Notes: generated by a model from the sequence alone, not told the origin. DNA of 64,000 bases from an uncultured Anaerolineales bacterium (GCA_937135955.1 CAKZOB010000069.1:1-64000); one strand, 5' to 3'; shown: positions 43,201-51,782, numbered from the stretch's first letter. Program-made: numbers and translations.

Positions 43201-46200
43201 CGTCGCGCTGAAGCCCTTCTCGTTGCGGATGCGCACTTCCAGGGTGTGGAAGGCGCTGGCGTCCAGGCCGGTGACAGTATAGGGAGCGGGGGTGTAAGTC
43301 GCACCTTTGAGGTAGAGTGTGCCGTAGAAGCGGTTATCCACGTAGATATCGGCTGCGCCGTAGCTGGACTTACTGACACCATAGAGCGTCACCGTGTCCG
43401 CGCCCATAAATGACAGATAGGCGCGCGCCTGGTCATGCTTGGACTCGATGAAACGCTTGCCTGACGGGCCAGGGGTGGTCGTGTAGCGGTAGACCCAGCT
43501 CTGCTCGTAGATGAAGACCGAGGAGGTGGGCTTGCCCGCAGCGTCGTAGGTTGCTTCCTCATACTCACCTGGCCCCACGGGAGCGGTGTAGTACACCTGG
43601 TAGCCGTAGACCTCGTTGTACTTCGGGCTGGCCGGGTTGACGTTGAGATGACGCACCTGCAACACATGCGGCACGTCAGGATTGAGGCCAATGACGGCGA
43701 TGGGGACGTTCTTTGCCCCTTCTTCCTTCAGATTGACGGTGCGTTCCAGTCGCCCGTCCACATACAGCTCGATCGGGCCATTGGCGCTGCTGGTCTTGAC
43801 GTTGACGGCGACACCCGACCCCTTGAAGAACAGCGTCAACACTGCGCCGGTTTCTCTGGTGCGCACGTAGCTGTAGGCTGGCTGCGGCTGCCAGCCGTAG
43901 GACTCCTGCGCCCCGTTATAGGGCACTTTCAGCGGCGTGCCGGGCACGTCAGCCCGCTGCAAGGCCGGGGACGTGGCCAGCGTCAGAAAACGGAAGGCGT
44001 CCAGCGTGAAGGCCGCACTGCCGGGGTTGACGCGCACTTCCACCGTATGCGTGCTGTTGACATCGAGGCCGCTGATGTAGAACGGGACGACCCGCGCCAC
44101 AGTCGCGTCGTTGTTCATCGTCCCGCGCAGTTCACCATCTACGTAGACATCCGCCGTGCCACCACCGGGGAAGACAGCCCGGTAGATGGCGACCGTATCG
44201 GCACGAGTGAAGTGCACATAGACGCGATCGTAGGGGCGCGCGGCCTGGCGACCGGTGCCGTCGGGCGTGCCAGGGCGATCGGGCGCGGCCAGGCGGACGC
44301 TCTGCCAGCTTCCCACGTAGGTGATCTTGGGCCGCCCCTCTTCCCAGAAGCCCTCAAAGTCTGGTCTGAGGTCGCCCCCGGGGCCGGCGTCAACGATGCC
44401 GCCCCCGAAGCCGGTCGAAAGCCGGAAGGCGTCGAAGTCCACCACGCCCGCCGTCGCCACCAGCGTCACGGTGTGCGGGCCGAAGGCCAGGTTGGAAATG
44501 AAGTGTTCAGCCTGCTTCTGGCCTGTGTTGTCATAGTCAATGACCGAGTGTAGCTTCCCATCCACGTAGACATTGGCTGTGCCTTCGGATTCCTGACTGT
44601 AGAGCAGGGTCACCTCGGTGCCAGTGAAGGAGAAGCACGCCTCACTGCCCACGCCGTTGGCGATCAGGGTCGTGCTGCCAGGGCCGCCAGGCGAATAGCC
44701 GTCGTCGGTTACAGAGAGCGTCCAGCCACCGGGTGCGCCGCTGGCATCGTAGAGCGCCACGTAGCCGTCGTCGTTGCTCTGATACAGATCCACATCGGGA
44801 TCGCCGCTGGCTGTGATGGACGAGGCCACCCACACTTCGACCGGATCGGGTGAGTAGTATACCTGCTGTTCCCAGCGGTCGAAGATAGCGACTTCGACAG
44901 TGTTGGCCGTCCCCGGCTGAGCGAACAGTTGCAGGGTGTAGGCTTCGTCCAGGCTGTTCCATTCCCCATCGGCGGGGTCGGCGCGCTCCCAGTCGCTGTC
45001 ATTGACGCGCCCCCACACATAGCGCGCGCGATTGATGGCCGCCGCTCGATAATGAGGGCCTGCCACGAATTGCTGAGCCCCGCGATCCCACACGTAGGTA
45101 GACCAGCTATCCTGGGTATCGCCGCTGCCGAACTGCAACGGTCGGGCGGGGACGACTTCGATGGGCACCTGTGTCAGGTGCAACACCGGGCATACCGGCG
45201 CTGTCTCGAAGCCCTCGAAAGAGTCTTTGAGCGTCTCCAGCACGTCGTAAATGCCGCTGTTGTCGGCATCGCGCCAGCCCACCTGCTGACGGGCTGCTTC
45301 CGAAAGCGCGTGCGCGCGATAGGCGGCGACCATGTCTTCACCGCTGCGCATCAGCGAGGGAACCGGCGAGGGATTGCCATCCTCACAGTTGGTGTGCGCG
45401 ATGCGCAGGTAGCCGTAAATTTCTTCCGGACGGCAGCCGCTGGATTCGTCGCCCGCACCGAAGACGTGACCGACCATCTTGGCGATCAACACCTCCAGGT
45501 TGCTGATGCCCAGGTCGCCGCCGTCGTAGGTGACAACAGCCCACGGCCCGCCGATGGCTGCGCCCGCTGCCAGGCCATCGCCGTCGAACAGGCCATCGGC
45601 GTCGCTGCTGCTATCCACCACATAGAGCACCAGGCCCCAGTCTGCACCGCCGCTGACGCGCGCATCGTGCGCCAGTCGTAACACCGAGCTACCGTTGGCG
45701 GGCTGGTCGTAGAAGGCAGCAGCAACCTGATGAATCCAGCCTGTGGTCAGCTCCGAGGCGCTGGCGACACTGCCCTGGATCGGCTCTTCGGCGACCCGAA
45801 TTTTGGCGCGGTCAGCCGTCGGACCATCGAAGGGCGAGACGTAGCTGACGTTCCAGGTCAGGCGCGCGTTGGGGCGCGGCTGGCCGCCGGGAGTGGCCGG
45901 GGCAGTGGAAACCATCGTCCACCAGGTCAGCGCCTGAGTGATCTCCGTCTTCACCTTGTCCACTTCGGTGGCTGTCCAGGTTTCCGGCCCGGAGGTGCTC
46001 TCCACAAAGAGCACCTTCACCGCCACATCCCCCACCATGTAAGCGCTGGTCTGCTCCGACTCGGGAGCATAAGAGGCGGAGGTACGCGGTGAGAAGGGCG
46101 GCTGAGGGCTGACCAACGCTGTCGTGCGAACGTCGCTCTGCACTGGCACGGCATCTGCCGGATCGTCGTCGGGAGCGGTGATCGCATTCCACACCAATGC

Positions 46201-46650
46201 TGCCGCCCGCGCATCACCGGAGAGCACAGTGAACGCCGTCGCGGGCACCGGCCCACGATAGGCCGCGCGCGCGCCCGCCTTGATCAGCGCGGCTTCGTCC
46301 AGGCCTTCCACGCCCGCGAAGAGCGCGTTGCCAGAGCGGACGTAGAGTGTGCCACCCGCGCGGGCAATGGTGCGCGCCACCGTATCGAGCGTTGCCTCGT
46401 CGGCCAGGATCAGCGTGTTGAGTGGAACAGCCGGGTCGGGGGCAGCAGCTTCGGCGCGCGCCGTAGAGGGCAGGGCCGGAATTCCCGCGGGAACTTCCAG
46501 GGCCGACACGCTGGCTGACGGGAGCGCGCCCCCCGCCGCTGCCTGGGCGTGCGTGGCCCAGCCGGGCAGCATGGCCGTGACCAGGAGGGTGATCAGCACC
46601 ACTCCGGTGACCAGGCTGCGTACCATCGCAACGAGAAGGGGTTTGTTCAT
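40240..46650 (-). CDS. Giant secreted repeat protein with degenerate metalloprotease-like domain
   Basis: The 2136-residue protein starts with a signal peptide (MNKPLLVAMVRSLV, then GVVLITLLVTAMLPGWATHA). Residues 205-475 resemble a zincin region but with KMVGHVFGAGDE (391-402) where HExxHxxGxxDE is expected. After an Ig-like part around 490-610 it has 11 related beta-sandwich modules of about 130-145 residues. Each contains a strand pair such as TANVYVDGKL, TADVYVDGEL, GPIELYVDGRL, ADIYVDNRFYG, VDVYVDGNYH, ASVLVDGKLYG, IEVWVNGVLH, ANIYIDGELWG, MTVYIDGDPY, ASIYVDGKLHG and ADLYVDRVFV, preceded by a strand like VTLLYSQ. The modules recall carbohydrate-binding or surface adhesion units. No sortase motif is present. 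ATG 46650 follows GGAGG by 7 nt. It is likely cell-surface or extracellular. Confidence 0.9.
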   Translation of the reverse strand: MNKPLLVAMVRSLVTGVVLITLLVTAMLPGWATHAQAAAGGALPSASVSALEVPAGIPALPSTARAEAAAPDPAVPLNTLILADEATLDTVARTIARAGGTLYVRSGNALFAGVEGLDEAALIKAGARAAYRGPVPATAFTVLSGDARAAALVWNAITAPDDDPADAVPVQSDVRTTALVSPQPPFSPRTSASYAPESEQTSAYMVGDVAVKVLFVESTSGPETWTATEVDKVKTEITQALTWWTMVSTAPATPGGQPRPNARLTWNVSYVSPFDGPTADRAKIRVAEEPIQGSVASASELTTGWIHQVAAAFYDQPANGSSVLRLAHDARVSGGADWGLVLYVVDSSSDADGLFDGDGLAAGAAIGGPWAVVTYDGGDLGISNLEVLIAKMVGHVFGAGDESSGCRPEEIYGYLRIAHTNCEDGNPSPVPSLMRSGEDMVAAYRAHALSEAARQQVGWRDADNSGIYDVLETLKDSFEGFETAPVCPVLHLTQVPIEVVPARPLQFGSGDTQDSWSTYVWDRGAQQFVAGPHYRAAAINRARYVWGRVNDSDWERADPADGEWNSLDEAYTLQLFAQPGTANTVEVAIFDRWEQQVYYSPDPVEVWVASSITASGDPDVDLYQSNDDGYVALYDASGAPGGWTLSVTDDGYSPGGPGSTTLIANGVGSEACFSFTGTEVTLLYSQESEGTANVYVDGKLHSVIDYDNTGQKQAEHFISNLAFGPHTVTLVATAGVVDFDAFRLSTGFGGGIVDAGPGGDLRPDFEGFWEEGRPKITYVGSWQSVRLAAPDRPGTPDGTGRQAARPYDRVYVHFTRADTVAIYRAVFPGGGTADVYVDGELRGTMNNDATVARVVPFYISGLDVNSTHTVEVRVNPGSAAFTLDAFRFLTLATSPALQRADVPGTPLKVPYNGAQESYGWQPQPAYSYVRTRETGAVLTLFFKGSGVAVNVKTSSANGPIELYVDGRLERTVNLKEEGAKNVPIAVIGLNPDVPHVLQVRHLNVNPASPKYNEVYGYQVYYTAPVGPGEYEEATYDAAGKPTSSVFIYEQSWVYRYTTTPGPSGKRFIESKHDQARAYLSFMGADTVTLYGVSKSSYGAADIYVDNRFYGTLYLKGATYTPAPYTVTGLDASAFHTLEVRIRNEKGFSATISIDKVVLYNKPVLQPGRYENDQVIGGGAFPPPAIQFSGQWKKADDSRASGGNMHVSQEMTWKSSQSAPVAEAVFEVSGASSVVVYHRMYQSYGMVDVYVDGNYHSSFDSYAASPASGSFQQTYIIGGLDAGTNHVIALRPQPVGKLRNKYKPFDVDAILVRSGDVSGRHYLEAGYYQNNDPAALEGGAISYVGTSWTHSAVSRGSGKGNRALVYFYGNAFTVYFKQASDGGKASVLVDGKLYGTYSTLSTTPTIVPFSVVNLDDQLHTAEIVVASGYVNIDAFQVYDRAPDSSPTTYDLSSTDERVILSGKWTVEGDALKTSEKDARIYLYATDGDSLWVNSEVYSKTGSIEVWVNGVLHSTIEAAWIKAQPAAEGARYLVSGLAGMPGGAWIEIRNPAQKTIMLRGIQVFDISPTLGAGWRVEAEGTQIVRAAGTWAVKPGTPDARHSDGRYLESVGALGHFYIPVQGISYLTIYRPIGSFGDANIYIDGELWGVMPNSSATTRFQVPFSVGPIPDPFKTHVVELRPASSKKFGIDWLEGYGLPLLSPGYYEDNDVVFVGGTDPVTQMIYPRAYTGSWTQINDSGASGGSVHEAASRGNRLVATFEGNVVTIYRQKWSYGRYMTVYIDGDPYPIDSKADVKANQIAHTILLPNDGPHSLELVLDSGKVRFDAIEFRTIAPATYGAYQPDSSPYVAVNDSSTWQVVTTDQHSGGSYLMTDDKYASAFLFFDGQRATVYMHTGRDWGMASIYVDGKLHGRANQYAPDPGELYVAYDVSGLERGRHVLEVRFERQKDKKARKYQFNLDAFTVNGAPLPKPGDIPLPSKPDGSGGGIELPKAGCFEDANDNWKYFGPIETSWVTLFPESASGGSVRKGSGEPGEAIFAEFTFEAEGFALLYHKNRFGGYADLYVDRVFVKRLDMYDPDKNGQWLENALYEMSGLPPGEHTLRVVFTGAANPESQALNIYVDRLDLPAYQPECNPDPNP

Positions 46651-47028
46651 GATGTTGACCTCCACCATACCACAGCAAACAGAAAAGCCGAGCCTGGTCC
46701 TTTGGCCCACGACCGGCTCAGGCCGCCCAGATTGCCTGGGCAATGAATGCGTCCGTATGCTCTATCATTAAGATAGAACAGATTCAGCATTGATACAGTA
46801 TGGACTTGTGAGAATTTCGTGAATTTTCCGTAAAGATGCGGGCTGGGATAGGGCGAGGAACGCCTGTCATGAGCCGCTAAAGAGTTGAGTGAATGTTAAC
46901 AGCACGGCGGAGACAGGGGCCTGACACAAAAAGCGGACTGCAGAGATGCAGCCCGGCGGAGCGACAAAGAAGGCAACGGCATCAGCGCTCACTAGCCATG
47001 CATAGGGGTGAAATCTCCGAACAGTCTC
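46651..47028. other. Gene-free 378-nt gap with a small palindrome
   Basis: No coding region. TCTATC-ATTAA-GATAGA (46761-46777) is a perfect 6-bp palindrome in A+T-rich DNA upstream of the giant gene and could be an operator. An imperfect G+C-rich hairpin occurs near 46680-46720, between promoter region and start codon. A terminator for the left-pointing gene at 47029 is at 46928-46957. Confidence 0.5.
46928..46957 (-). terminator. Intrinsic terminator of the gene at 47029
   Basis: On the minus strand CGGGCTGCA / TGCAGTCCG (about 9 bp, one G-T pair, loop TCTC) is followed by CTTTTTGTG. Confidence 0.65.
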
Positions 47029-48228
47029 TCATTCCATGGCTGTGTCGTGCGATTCAGTATCGGGAGGCGGCGCGGGAGCGGTCGGCTGTTCGGCGGGCGT
47101 TTCGTCTTCGGCCACAGCCTCAGCAGCGGCGACCTCCGCTTCTTCTTCGGCAGGCGGTTGAGCGACAGGCGCGGCAGGTTGGGGCGCGGCGGGAGCCGTC
47201 CAGGCATCGCCGCGCAAGGCCAACCCCGCCTGCTCCAGCGCCCGGCTCACTTGCTCCGACGCCGGGTCGAGATCGTTGAGAATGCTGTAGGGGAAGCGGT
47301 GATCGGCCAGATGCTCCGCCAGATGATCGAGCAGCAGGCGGAAGTCGGTGGCGCGGATGTGGTCGAGAGGGACGTTGGCCGCGCTGAGGGCCTCGCGCAG
47401 GGGAGCCGGGTCCTGACCGTGCAGGGCCGCACAGAACAGAATGCAGGGGCCGAGTCGTTCGGCAGACGGCGTGCCACTGTTACTGGTCACCGCCAGGATG
47501 TCGGCCAGATAGTGTTCACTACCCTGCTGAGCGCGCGCATGGCCCAACAGATTATTGAGCTGCACCGCCACCATCATCAAGCTGAGCAGGGTTTGCAGCG
47601 CTTCACGGTCGCCCTGCCCGATCGCCGGAGCGCTCTTGATAGCCTGCTTGGCCAGGTCGGTGGTCACGCCCGCCGCCCAGGGCTGGAAGCGTTCGGCGCG
47701 GGGATTCTTGCCGCGCTGTGCTGCGTAGCGCCAGTCCAGCAGACCAGTGACGATCGCCAGCATGTCAGCGATGCCCGCTCCGCGTTGCGCTGGCAGGGCA
47801 TCGGCGATCACGTCCCAGTCGAGAATCACCTCAGCGGCGGGGCCAGTTTCCAGGCGCACCCGCCGTTTGCGCTCGCCGACCGGCTCGTCGGTGATGGCGT
47901 AGGGCGTGAGCATGGCGGCGCTGTCGAGCGCGGCGGGGACAACGACCAACGGCAGATGATTGTGTCCTGCCACCACTTTGGCCGCCTCGACGGGCGCACC
48001 GCTGCCCACAGCATAGATCACTTCGACAGTGCTGGGCAGGTGTTGCGCCAGGTATTCAAACAGGTCGCGGTCATAGCGGGACGGCTCAGCCTGGATGACC
48101 AGGGGCAGCGACAGGCTAGCGCTCAGCGCGGCCCATGTCTCCTCGCTGGTGAGCAGTGCCACCCGGCGGGTTTCCTGAACAGCGCTTAGCTCACGGAAAG
48201 TTATCTTGGGCAAAGGCCAGATGGCCAT
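47029..48228 (-). CDS. Glycerol-1-phosphate dehydrogenase/AraM-like protein, probably degenerate
   Basis: The 399-residue protein has the dehydroquinate-synthase/Fe-ADH fold: EVIYAVGSGAPVEAAKVVAG is the nucleotide-binding turn, then LPLVVVPAALDSAAMLTPYA, RGAGIADMLAIVTGLLDW with a possible metal Asp, and QQGSEHYLAD with a possible metal His. The second metal His of G1P dehydrogenases is not visible where expected (GTPSAERLGPC). A Pro/Ala/Glu-rich tail of about 60 residues follows (from AAPQPAAPVAQPP), which this family does not normally have. The function as an enzyme is therefore uncertain. ATG 48228 is used; GTG 48231 precedes it directly. Confidence 0.75.
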   Translation of the reverse strand: MAIWPLPKITFRELSAVQETRRVALLTSEETWAALSASLSLPLVIQAEPSRYDRDLFEYLAQHLPSTVEVIYAVGSGAPVEAAKVVAGHNHLPLVVVPAALDSAAMLTPYAITDEPVGERKRRVRLETGPAAEVILDWDVIADALPAQRGAGIADMLAIVTGLLDWRYAAQRGKNPRAERFQPWAAGVTTDLAKQAIKSAPAIGQGDREALQTLLSLMMVAVQLNNLLGHARAQQGSEHYLADILAVTSNSGTPSAERLGPCILFCAALHGQDPAPLREALSAANVPLDHIRATDFRLLLDHLAEHLADHRFPYSILNDLDPASEQVSRALEQAGLALRGDAWTAPAAPQPAAPVAQPPAEEEAEVAAAEAVAEDETPAEQPTAPAPPPDTESHDTAME

Positions 48229-48417
48229 CACAGTTTTCTCCTGACTCTATCCTGTTCAGGTTCCCTCAAAGGGGTTTGTAGCTGGCTTAGCGACTGCCGT
48301 AAGTGTAGTGCGAAATCGCGCATTCGTCCAGCACAGCGAGGGAGGTAATCGCATCAAACCCAGCCAGCAGAACCATGGGCAGAAGTAAGCTCAGAGAAGC
48401 TCCGTGTGATCTTCTGG

Positions 48418-48700
48418 TTGACCTCACCCCCGCTCGGCGCTGGCGCGCCTCCAAGCCGAGCGCAGCGAGGCTGGGGGTGAGGTCAATCACAGTCCAGCAC
48501 ACGGCCTGTCACAGTTCGCGCACGTCTGATGGCCCTCATCCCCCGGCCCCTTCGCCCGCGCTGCGGGCGAAGGGGAGCACTCGCGCGACAGACAATAAGT
48601 CCCCTCGCCCCGCGACGCAGTCGCGAGGGCGAGGGGATGTAGGGGTGAGGGGCAGCGGACTGCTGTAAATCGCCTGTCACATCTTGCGCGCCCCCCTGCG
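48418..48700. repeat. Adjacent family B and family A repeats in a 569-nt gap
   Basis: 48418-48486 is a family B hairpin (CCTCACCCCCGCTCGGC to GCTGGGGGTGAGG). 48497-48700 is a family A copy with the cccctcgccccgcgacgcag core and long flanks ending in tttgcgcg-like sequence. The repeats lie between the gene at 47029 and the arsC promoter, and 48229-48797 contains no gene. Confidence 0.75.
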
Positions 48701-48712
48701 CTTCCTTCGCGC

Positions 48713-48740
48713 TTTACAGGCCCCCTGGACATGTTATACT
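48713..48740 (+). promoter_or_regulatory. Promoter of the arsC-type gene
   Basis: TTTACA (48713-48718), a 16-nt spacer and TATACT (48735-48740). The leader would be about 50 nt. No ArsR-like operator palindrome was recognised. Confidence 0.65.
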
Positions 48741-48797
48741 TGGGCACCGCCGGGGATGGGCACCTATCCGCTACATAGACGAACTCGGAGGCAATGC

Positions 48798-49220
48798 ATG
48801 GCTGCGCAAAAAGAGCGGGTGTTGATCCTGTGCACCGGCAATTCGGCTCGTTCACAGGTCGCCGAAGGATGGCTGCGCGCCAAAGCGGGCGACCGCTTCG
48901 AAGTGTATAGCGCGGGCAGCAACCCATCGGGCAAAGTGCTGCCGGGGGCGATCCAGGTGTTGGCTGAGATCGGCATAGACATCAGCGAGGCGCGTTCCAA
49001 GAGCATGGCGGAGTTTCTCGGCCAGCCTTTCGACTACGTGATCACCGTGTGCGACAACGCCGCCGAGAATTGCCCCATCTTTCCAGGTCCAGGCAAACGC
49101 TATCACCGCAACTTCACCGATCCGGCGAAATATCCGCCGGAGCAACAACTGGAAGTCTTCCGCTGCGTGCGCGACGAGATCGCCGCGTGGTTCACCGAGC
49201 TTTTCAACCTGGAGCCGTAG
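48798..49220 (+). CDS. arsC: Thioredoxin-coupled arsenate reductase-like protein
   Basis: The 140-residue protein has the low-molecular-weight phosphatase P-loop CTGNSARS (Cys12 to Arg18) and the resolving Cys pair Cys85 and Cys92 in VCDNAAENCPIFPG. The pattern and spacing match staphylococcal ArsC (Cys10, Cys82, Cys89), which reduces arsenate to arsenite with thioredoxin. No arsR, arsB or acr3 gene is nearby. A phosphatase role is an alternative. ATG 48798 follows CGGAGG by 6 nt. Confidence 0.92.
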   Translation: MAAQKERVLILCTGNSARSQVAEGWLRAKAGDRFEVYSAGSNPSGKVLPGAIQVLAEIGIDISEARSKSMAEFLGQPFDYVITVCDNAAENCPIFPGPGKRYHRNFTDPAKYPPEQQLEVFRCVRDEIAAWFTELFNLEP

Positions 49221-49276
49221 GGCACCAGGACGCTGGCTCGTCAGACTGGATATAACATGTCAGAGGGATGAACAGC

Positions 49277-50611
49277 ATGGCTCAACTTGACGCCCGCCTC
49301 CCCAAAGGGATGCGCGACTTTCTGCCGCAGGAAGTGATCCGGCGCGAGTATGTGATCGGTGTGATCACCGAGGTCTTCCAGACCTTCGGCTTCGAGCCGA
49401 TCTACACCCCCACCCTGGAATTGCTCGAAACGTTGCTGGGCAAGGGCGGTGAGGAGGCAGACAAGCTGATCTTCCACGCGCAGCACCCCGGCGGCAAAGA
49501 GGCGCTCGCCCTGCGCTACGATCTCACAGTGCCGCTGGCGCGCTACGTGGCCATGCACGAGCACGACCTGACCTTCCCCTTCCGGCGCTATCACATCGCA
49601 CCGGTCTGGCGCGGCGACCGCCCGCAGAAGGGGCGTTACCGCGAGTTCTATCAGTGCGACGTGGACATCGTGGGCGTGGCCAGCATGGCCGCTGACGCCG
49701 AGATCATCAGCCTGCTGGTCACAGCGCTGGGACGCCTGGGTTTTGCCGACTTCACCGTGCATATTAACAACCGCAAGATTCTAACGGGCATCGGCGTCTA
49801 CGCGGGCGTGCCCGACGCGCAACTAGGCGACCTCTACCGCAGCATTGACAAGCTGGACAAGATCGGGCTGGACGGCGTGCGGCGCGAACTGGTCGAAAGT
49901 GGCATTGCCGACGACGCCATCGGGCGCATGATGGATTTGCTGCAGTGGCGCGAGGGCGGCCTGGCAACGCTCAGCCGGGTGCGCGAACCGCTGCGCGATA
50001 TTGCGATCGCGCAGGAAGGCATCACTGAGCTGGAACAACTGGCCGATTACCTGGGCGCATTGAACGTGCCCGCCGACAAGGTGACCATTGACCTGGCGAT
50101 GGTGCGTGGGCTGGGCTACTATACCGGCCCCGTGTTCGAGACCGTCATCACCAGGCCCGACAATCTCGGCAGCGTGACCGGCGGCGGGCGCTACGACGGC
50201 TTGGTGGGGATGTTCCGTAAGGAAAGCCTGCCTACAACGGGGTCGAGCCTGGGCATCGAGCGCATCATTGACCTGATGGATCTGCTCAACCTGTATCCGC
50301 CGGAACTGAGCAGCACAGTGGTGCAGGTGCTGGTGACGGTCTTCGGCGAGGCAACGCAGGCGGCATCGCTGGCCCTGGCCAACGAGCTACGGACAGCAGG
50401 CATCCGCACCGAAGCGTACATGATCCCCAACCGCGCCATCGGCAAGCAGGTACAGTACGCCGACCGTAAAGGCGCGCGCGTGGTCGCTTTTCTGGGCGAA
50501 GACGAGATCAAGGCGGGCGTGGTCAAATTCAAACGGCTGCGCGATGGCCTGGAAATAGCGGTGCCGCGCGCCGAAGCAGCGCAGACCGTGCGTCGCCTGC
50601 TGACCGAGTGA
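49277..50611 (+). CDS. hisS: Histidyl-tRNA synthetase
   Basis: The 444-residue class II synthetase has motif 1 near FEPIYTPTLELLE, motif 2 YHIAPVWRGDRPQKGRYREF followed by YQCDVDIVG, the histidine-specific MVRGLGYYTGPVFE and motif 3 SSLGIERIIDL. The anticodon-binding domain covers about the last 95 residues (VVQVLVTVFGEATQ). It charges tRNA(His). ATG 49277 is chosen because AGAGGG lies 9 nt before it; ATG 49268 is possible but too close to that site. It follows arsC by 56 nt. Confidence 0.96.
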   Translation: MAQLDARLPKGMRDFLPQEVIRREYVIGVITEVFQTFGFEPIYTPTLELLETLLGKGGEEADKLIFHAQHPGGKEALALRYDLTVPLARYVAMHEHDLTFPFRRYHIAPVWRGDRPQKGRYREFYQCDVDIVGVASMAADAEIISLLVTALGRLGFADFTVHINNRKILTGIGVYAGVPDAQLGDLYRSIDKLDKIGLDGVRRELVESGIADDAIGRMMDLLQWREGGLATLSRVREPLRDIAIAQEGITELEQLADYLGALNVPADKVTIDLAMVRGLGYYTGPVFETVITRPDNLGSVTGGGRYDGLVGMFRKESLPTTGSSLGIERIIDLMDLLNLYPPELSSTVVQVLVTVFGEATQAASLALANELRTAGIRTEAYMIPNRAIGKQVQYADRKGARVVAFLGEDEIKAGVVKFKRLRDGLEIAVPRAEAAQTVRRLLTE

Positions 50612-50631
50612 GGCGCGATCCCAGAGACAAA

Positions 50632-50770
50632 AGAGTCCGTTTGAAAAGCCCCCTCAACCCCCGACCCCTTCTCCTTCTGAGGGGCGAAGGGGAGACGGGC
50701 CAGGCTTTCCCCTCGCCCCGTTGAGGGAAAGGGGTGGCGCACAGCGCCGGGGTGAGGGGGTATCAAATGA
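50632..50770. repeat. Family E repeat, inverted relative to the window start
   Basis: Begins GAGTCCGTTTGAAAAGCCCC after hisS. Its first 60 nt are the reverse complement of positions 1-62 with two substitutions and one 1-nt difference. A G+C-rich hairpin follows (cgcacagcgccgg). From 50771 to 50862 a family D cacagag-type segment continues to the end of the next gene. Confidence 0.7.
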
Positions 50771-50878
50771 CCTCTAAACGCGGAGATGCAGAAAGTGCAG
50801 AGCGAGAAAACTCAAATGGCTCTGCGTTCTTCTCTGCGATCTCCGCGCCTCGGCGGTGAGTTTTTCCTTTCCCGCCGC

Positions 50879-51541
50879 TCAGTTGGCGGAAAAGAAGCCC
50901 TGTCCGCGCGCCGCCATCCGATCGCGCTCCAGAATGACATCCAGCAGAGCGACCTCGCGGCGGTACACATCGCGCATGTCGCTGAGGAACTGCGCCGCCT
51001 GGCTGGTTGCCAGCAATGCCTGCTTCTGGTCGGTAGAAACCTGTGCCAGCGCAGCGGCGAAATAGCCCAACGCCAGCGGATCGGCAGGCAACGCCGTCGG
51101 GTCGAGACTGTTGCTTGGCAGGACGCGGGCCAGCACCGTCAGGTAGCGTTCCACCCAGGGGCGGAGCTGTTGCGCCGCCCGCTGCGTTTCCGGCTGATCC
51201 AGGTCAACGACGGGGAAAGGCTCGACCGTGCCTACCAGATAGGGCCGATCATACGAGAGTCCCACGATCTGAAACCGTTCGCGGCCCACCGCCACAATAT
51301 TCATGTGACCGTTGGGCAGGCGCTCGACATCGGTGATCTCCGCCGTGCAGCCCACAGGATGCGGCTGGGCGAGCGGGCCGAGCGCCTCGCGCCCCTCGCG
51401 AATCAAAACCACGCCGAACGGTTGTCCTGTCTCCAGACATTCCTCGATCATCAGCCGATAGCGCGGCTCGAAGATGTGCAGCGTAATGGGCGCACCAGGG
51501 AACAATACGGTATGGAGCGGAAACAACGGCAAGCGGTACAT
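50879..51541 (-). CDS. Lon N-terminal (substrate-binding) domain protein
   Basis: The 220-residue protein is a stand-alone LON_substr_bdg protein. It has LPLFPLHTVLFPGAPITLHIFEPRYRLMI, the hallmark start, then FGVVLIREG, VGCTAEITDVERLPNGHMNIVAVGRERF and a helical C-terminal half. No AAA+ or protease domain follows. It is a cytosolic protein that may recognise unfolded peptides, but its role outside Lon is not established. Confidence 0.93.
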   Translation of the reverse strand: MYRLPLFPLHTVLFPGAPITLHIFEPRYRLMIEECLETGQPFGVVLIREGREALGPLAQPHPVGCTAEITDVERLPNGHMNIVAVGRERFQIVGLSYDRPYLVGTVEPFPVVDLDQPETQRAAQQLRPWVERYLTVLARVLPSNSLDPTALPADPLALGYFAAALAQVSTDQKQALLATSQAAQFLSDMRDVYRREVALLDVILERDRMAARGQGFFSAN

Positions 51542-51782
51542 CGGCCCTTTTTCCTCATACGTCGAATAGGCTGCAAAGACCCGTCGTAATCAACCCTGCC
51601 CCAGATTGTAGAGACAAAAGCGCGTCGCCGCCCATAGAAATTGCATCAGAGGACAGCGGGCTTCAGAAACCGCTGGAAAACCTCACTACCCAGCCCTCTC
51701 GCACAGAGAAAGCACAACATCAAGGCCCCTCTCCGCGTGTAGCTGCGCAGCCTCCATGCAACCGTGCACCCCCCATCGCAAC

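Noticed and set aside
40240-46650. Giant protein as substrate of the sortase at 13213
   Set aside because: The C-terminus (DRLDLPAYQPECNPDPNP) has no LPxTG-like motif, hydrophobic stretch or basic tail.
46680-46790. Riboswitch in the leader of the giant protein gene
   Set aside because: A G+C-rich hairpin is present, but no conserved core of c-di-GMP, cobalamin, TPP or SAM riboswitches could be seen.
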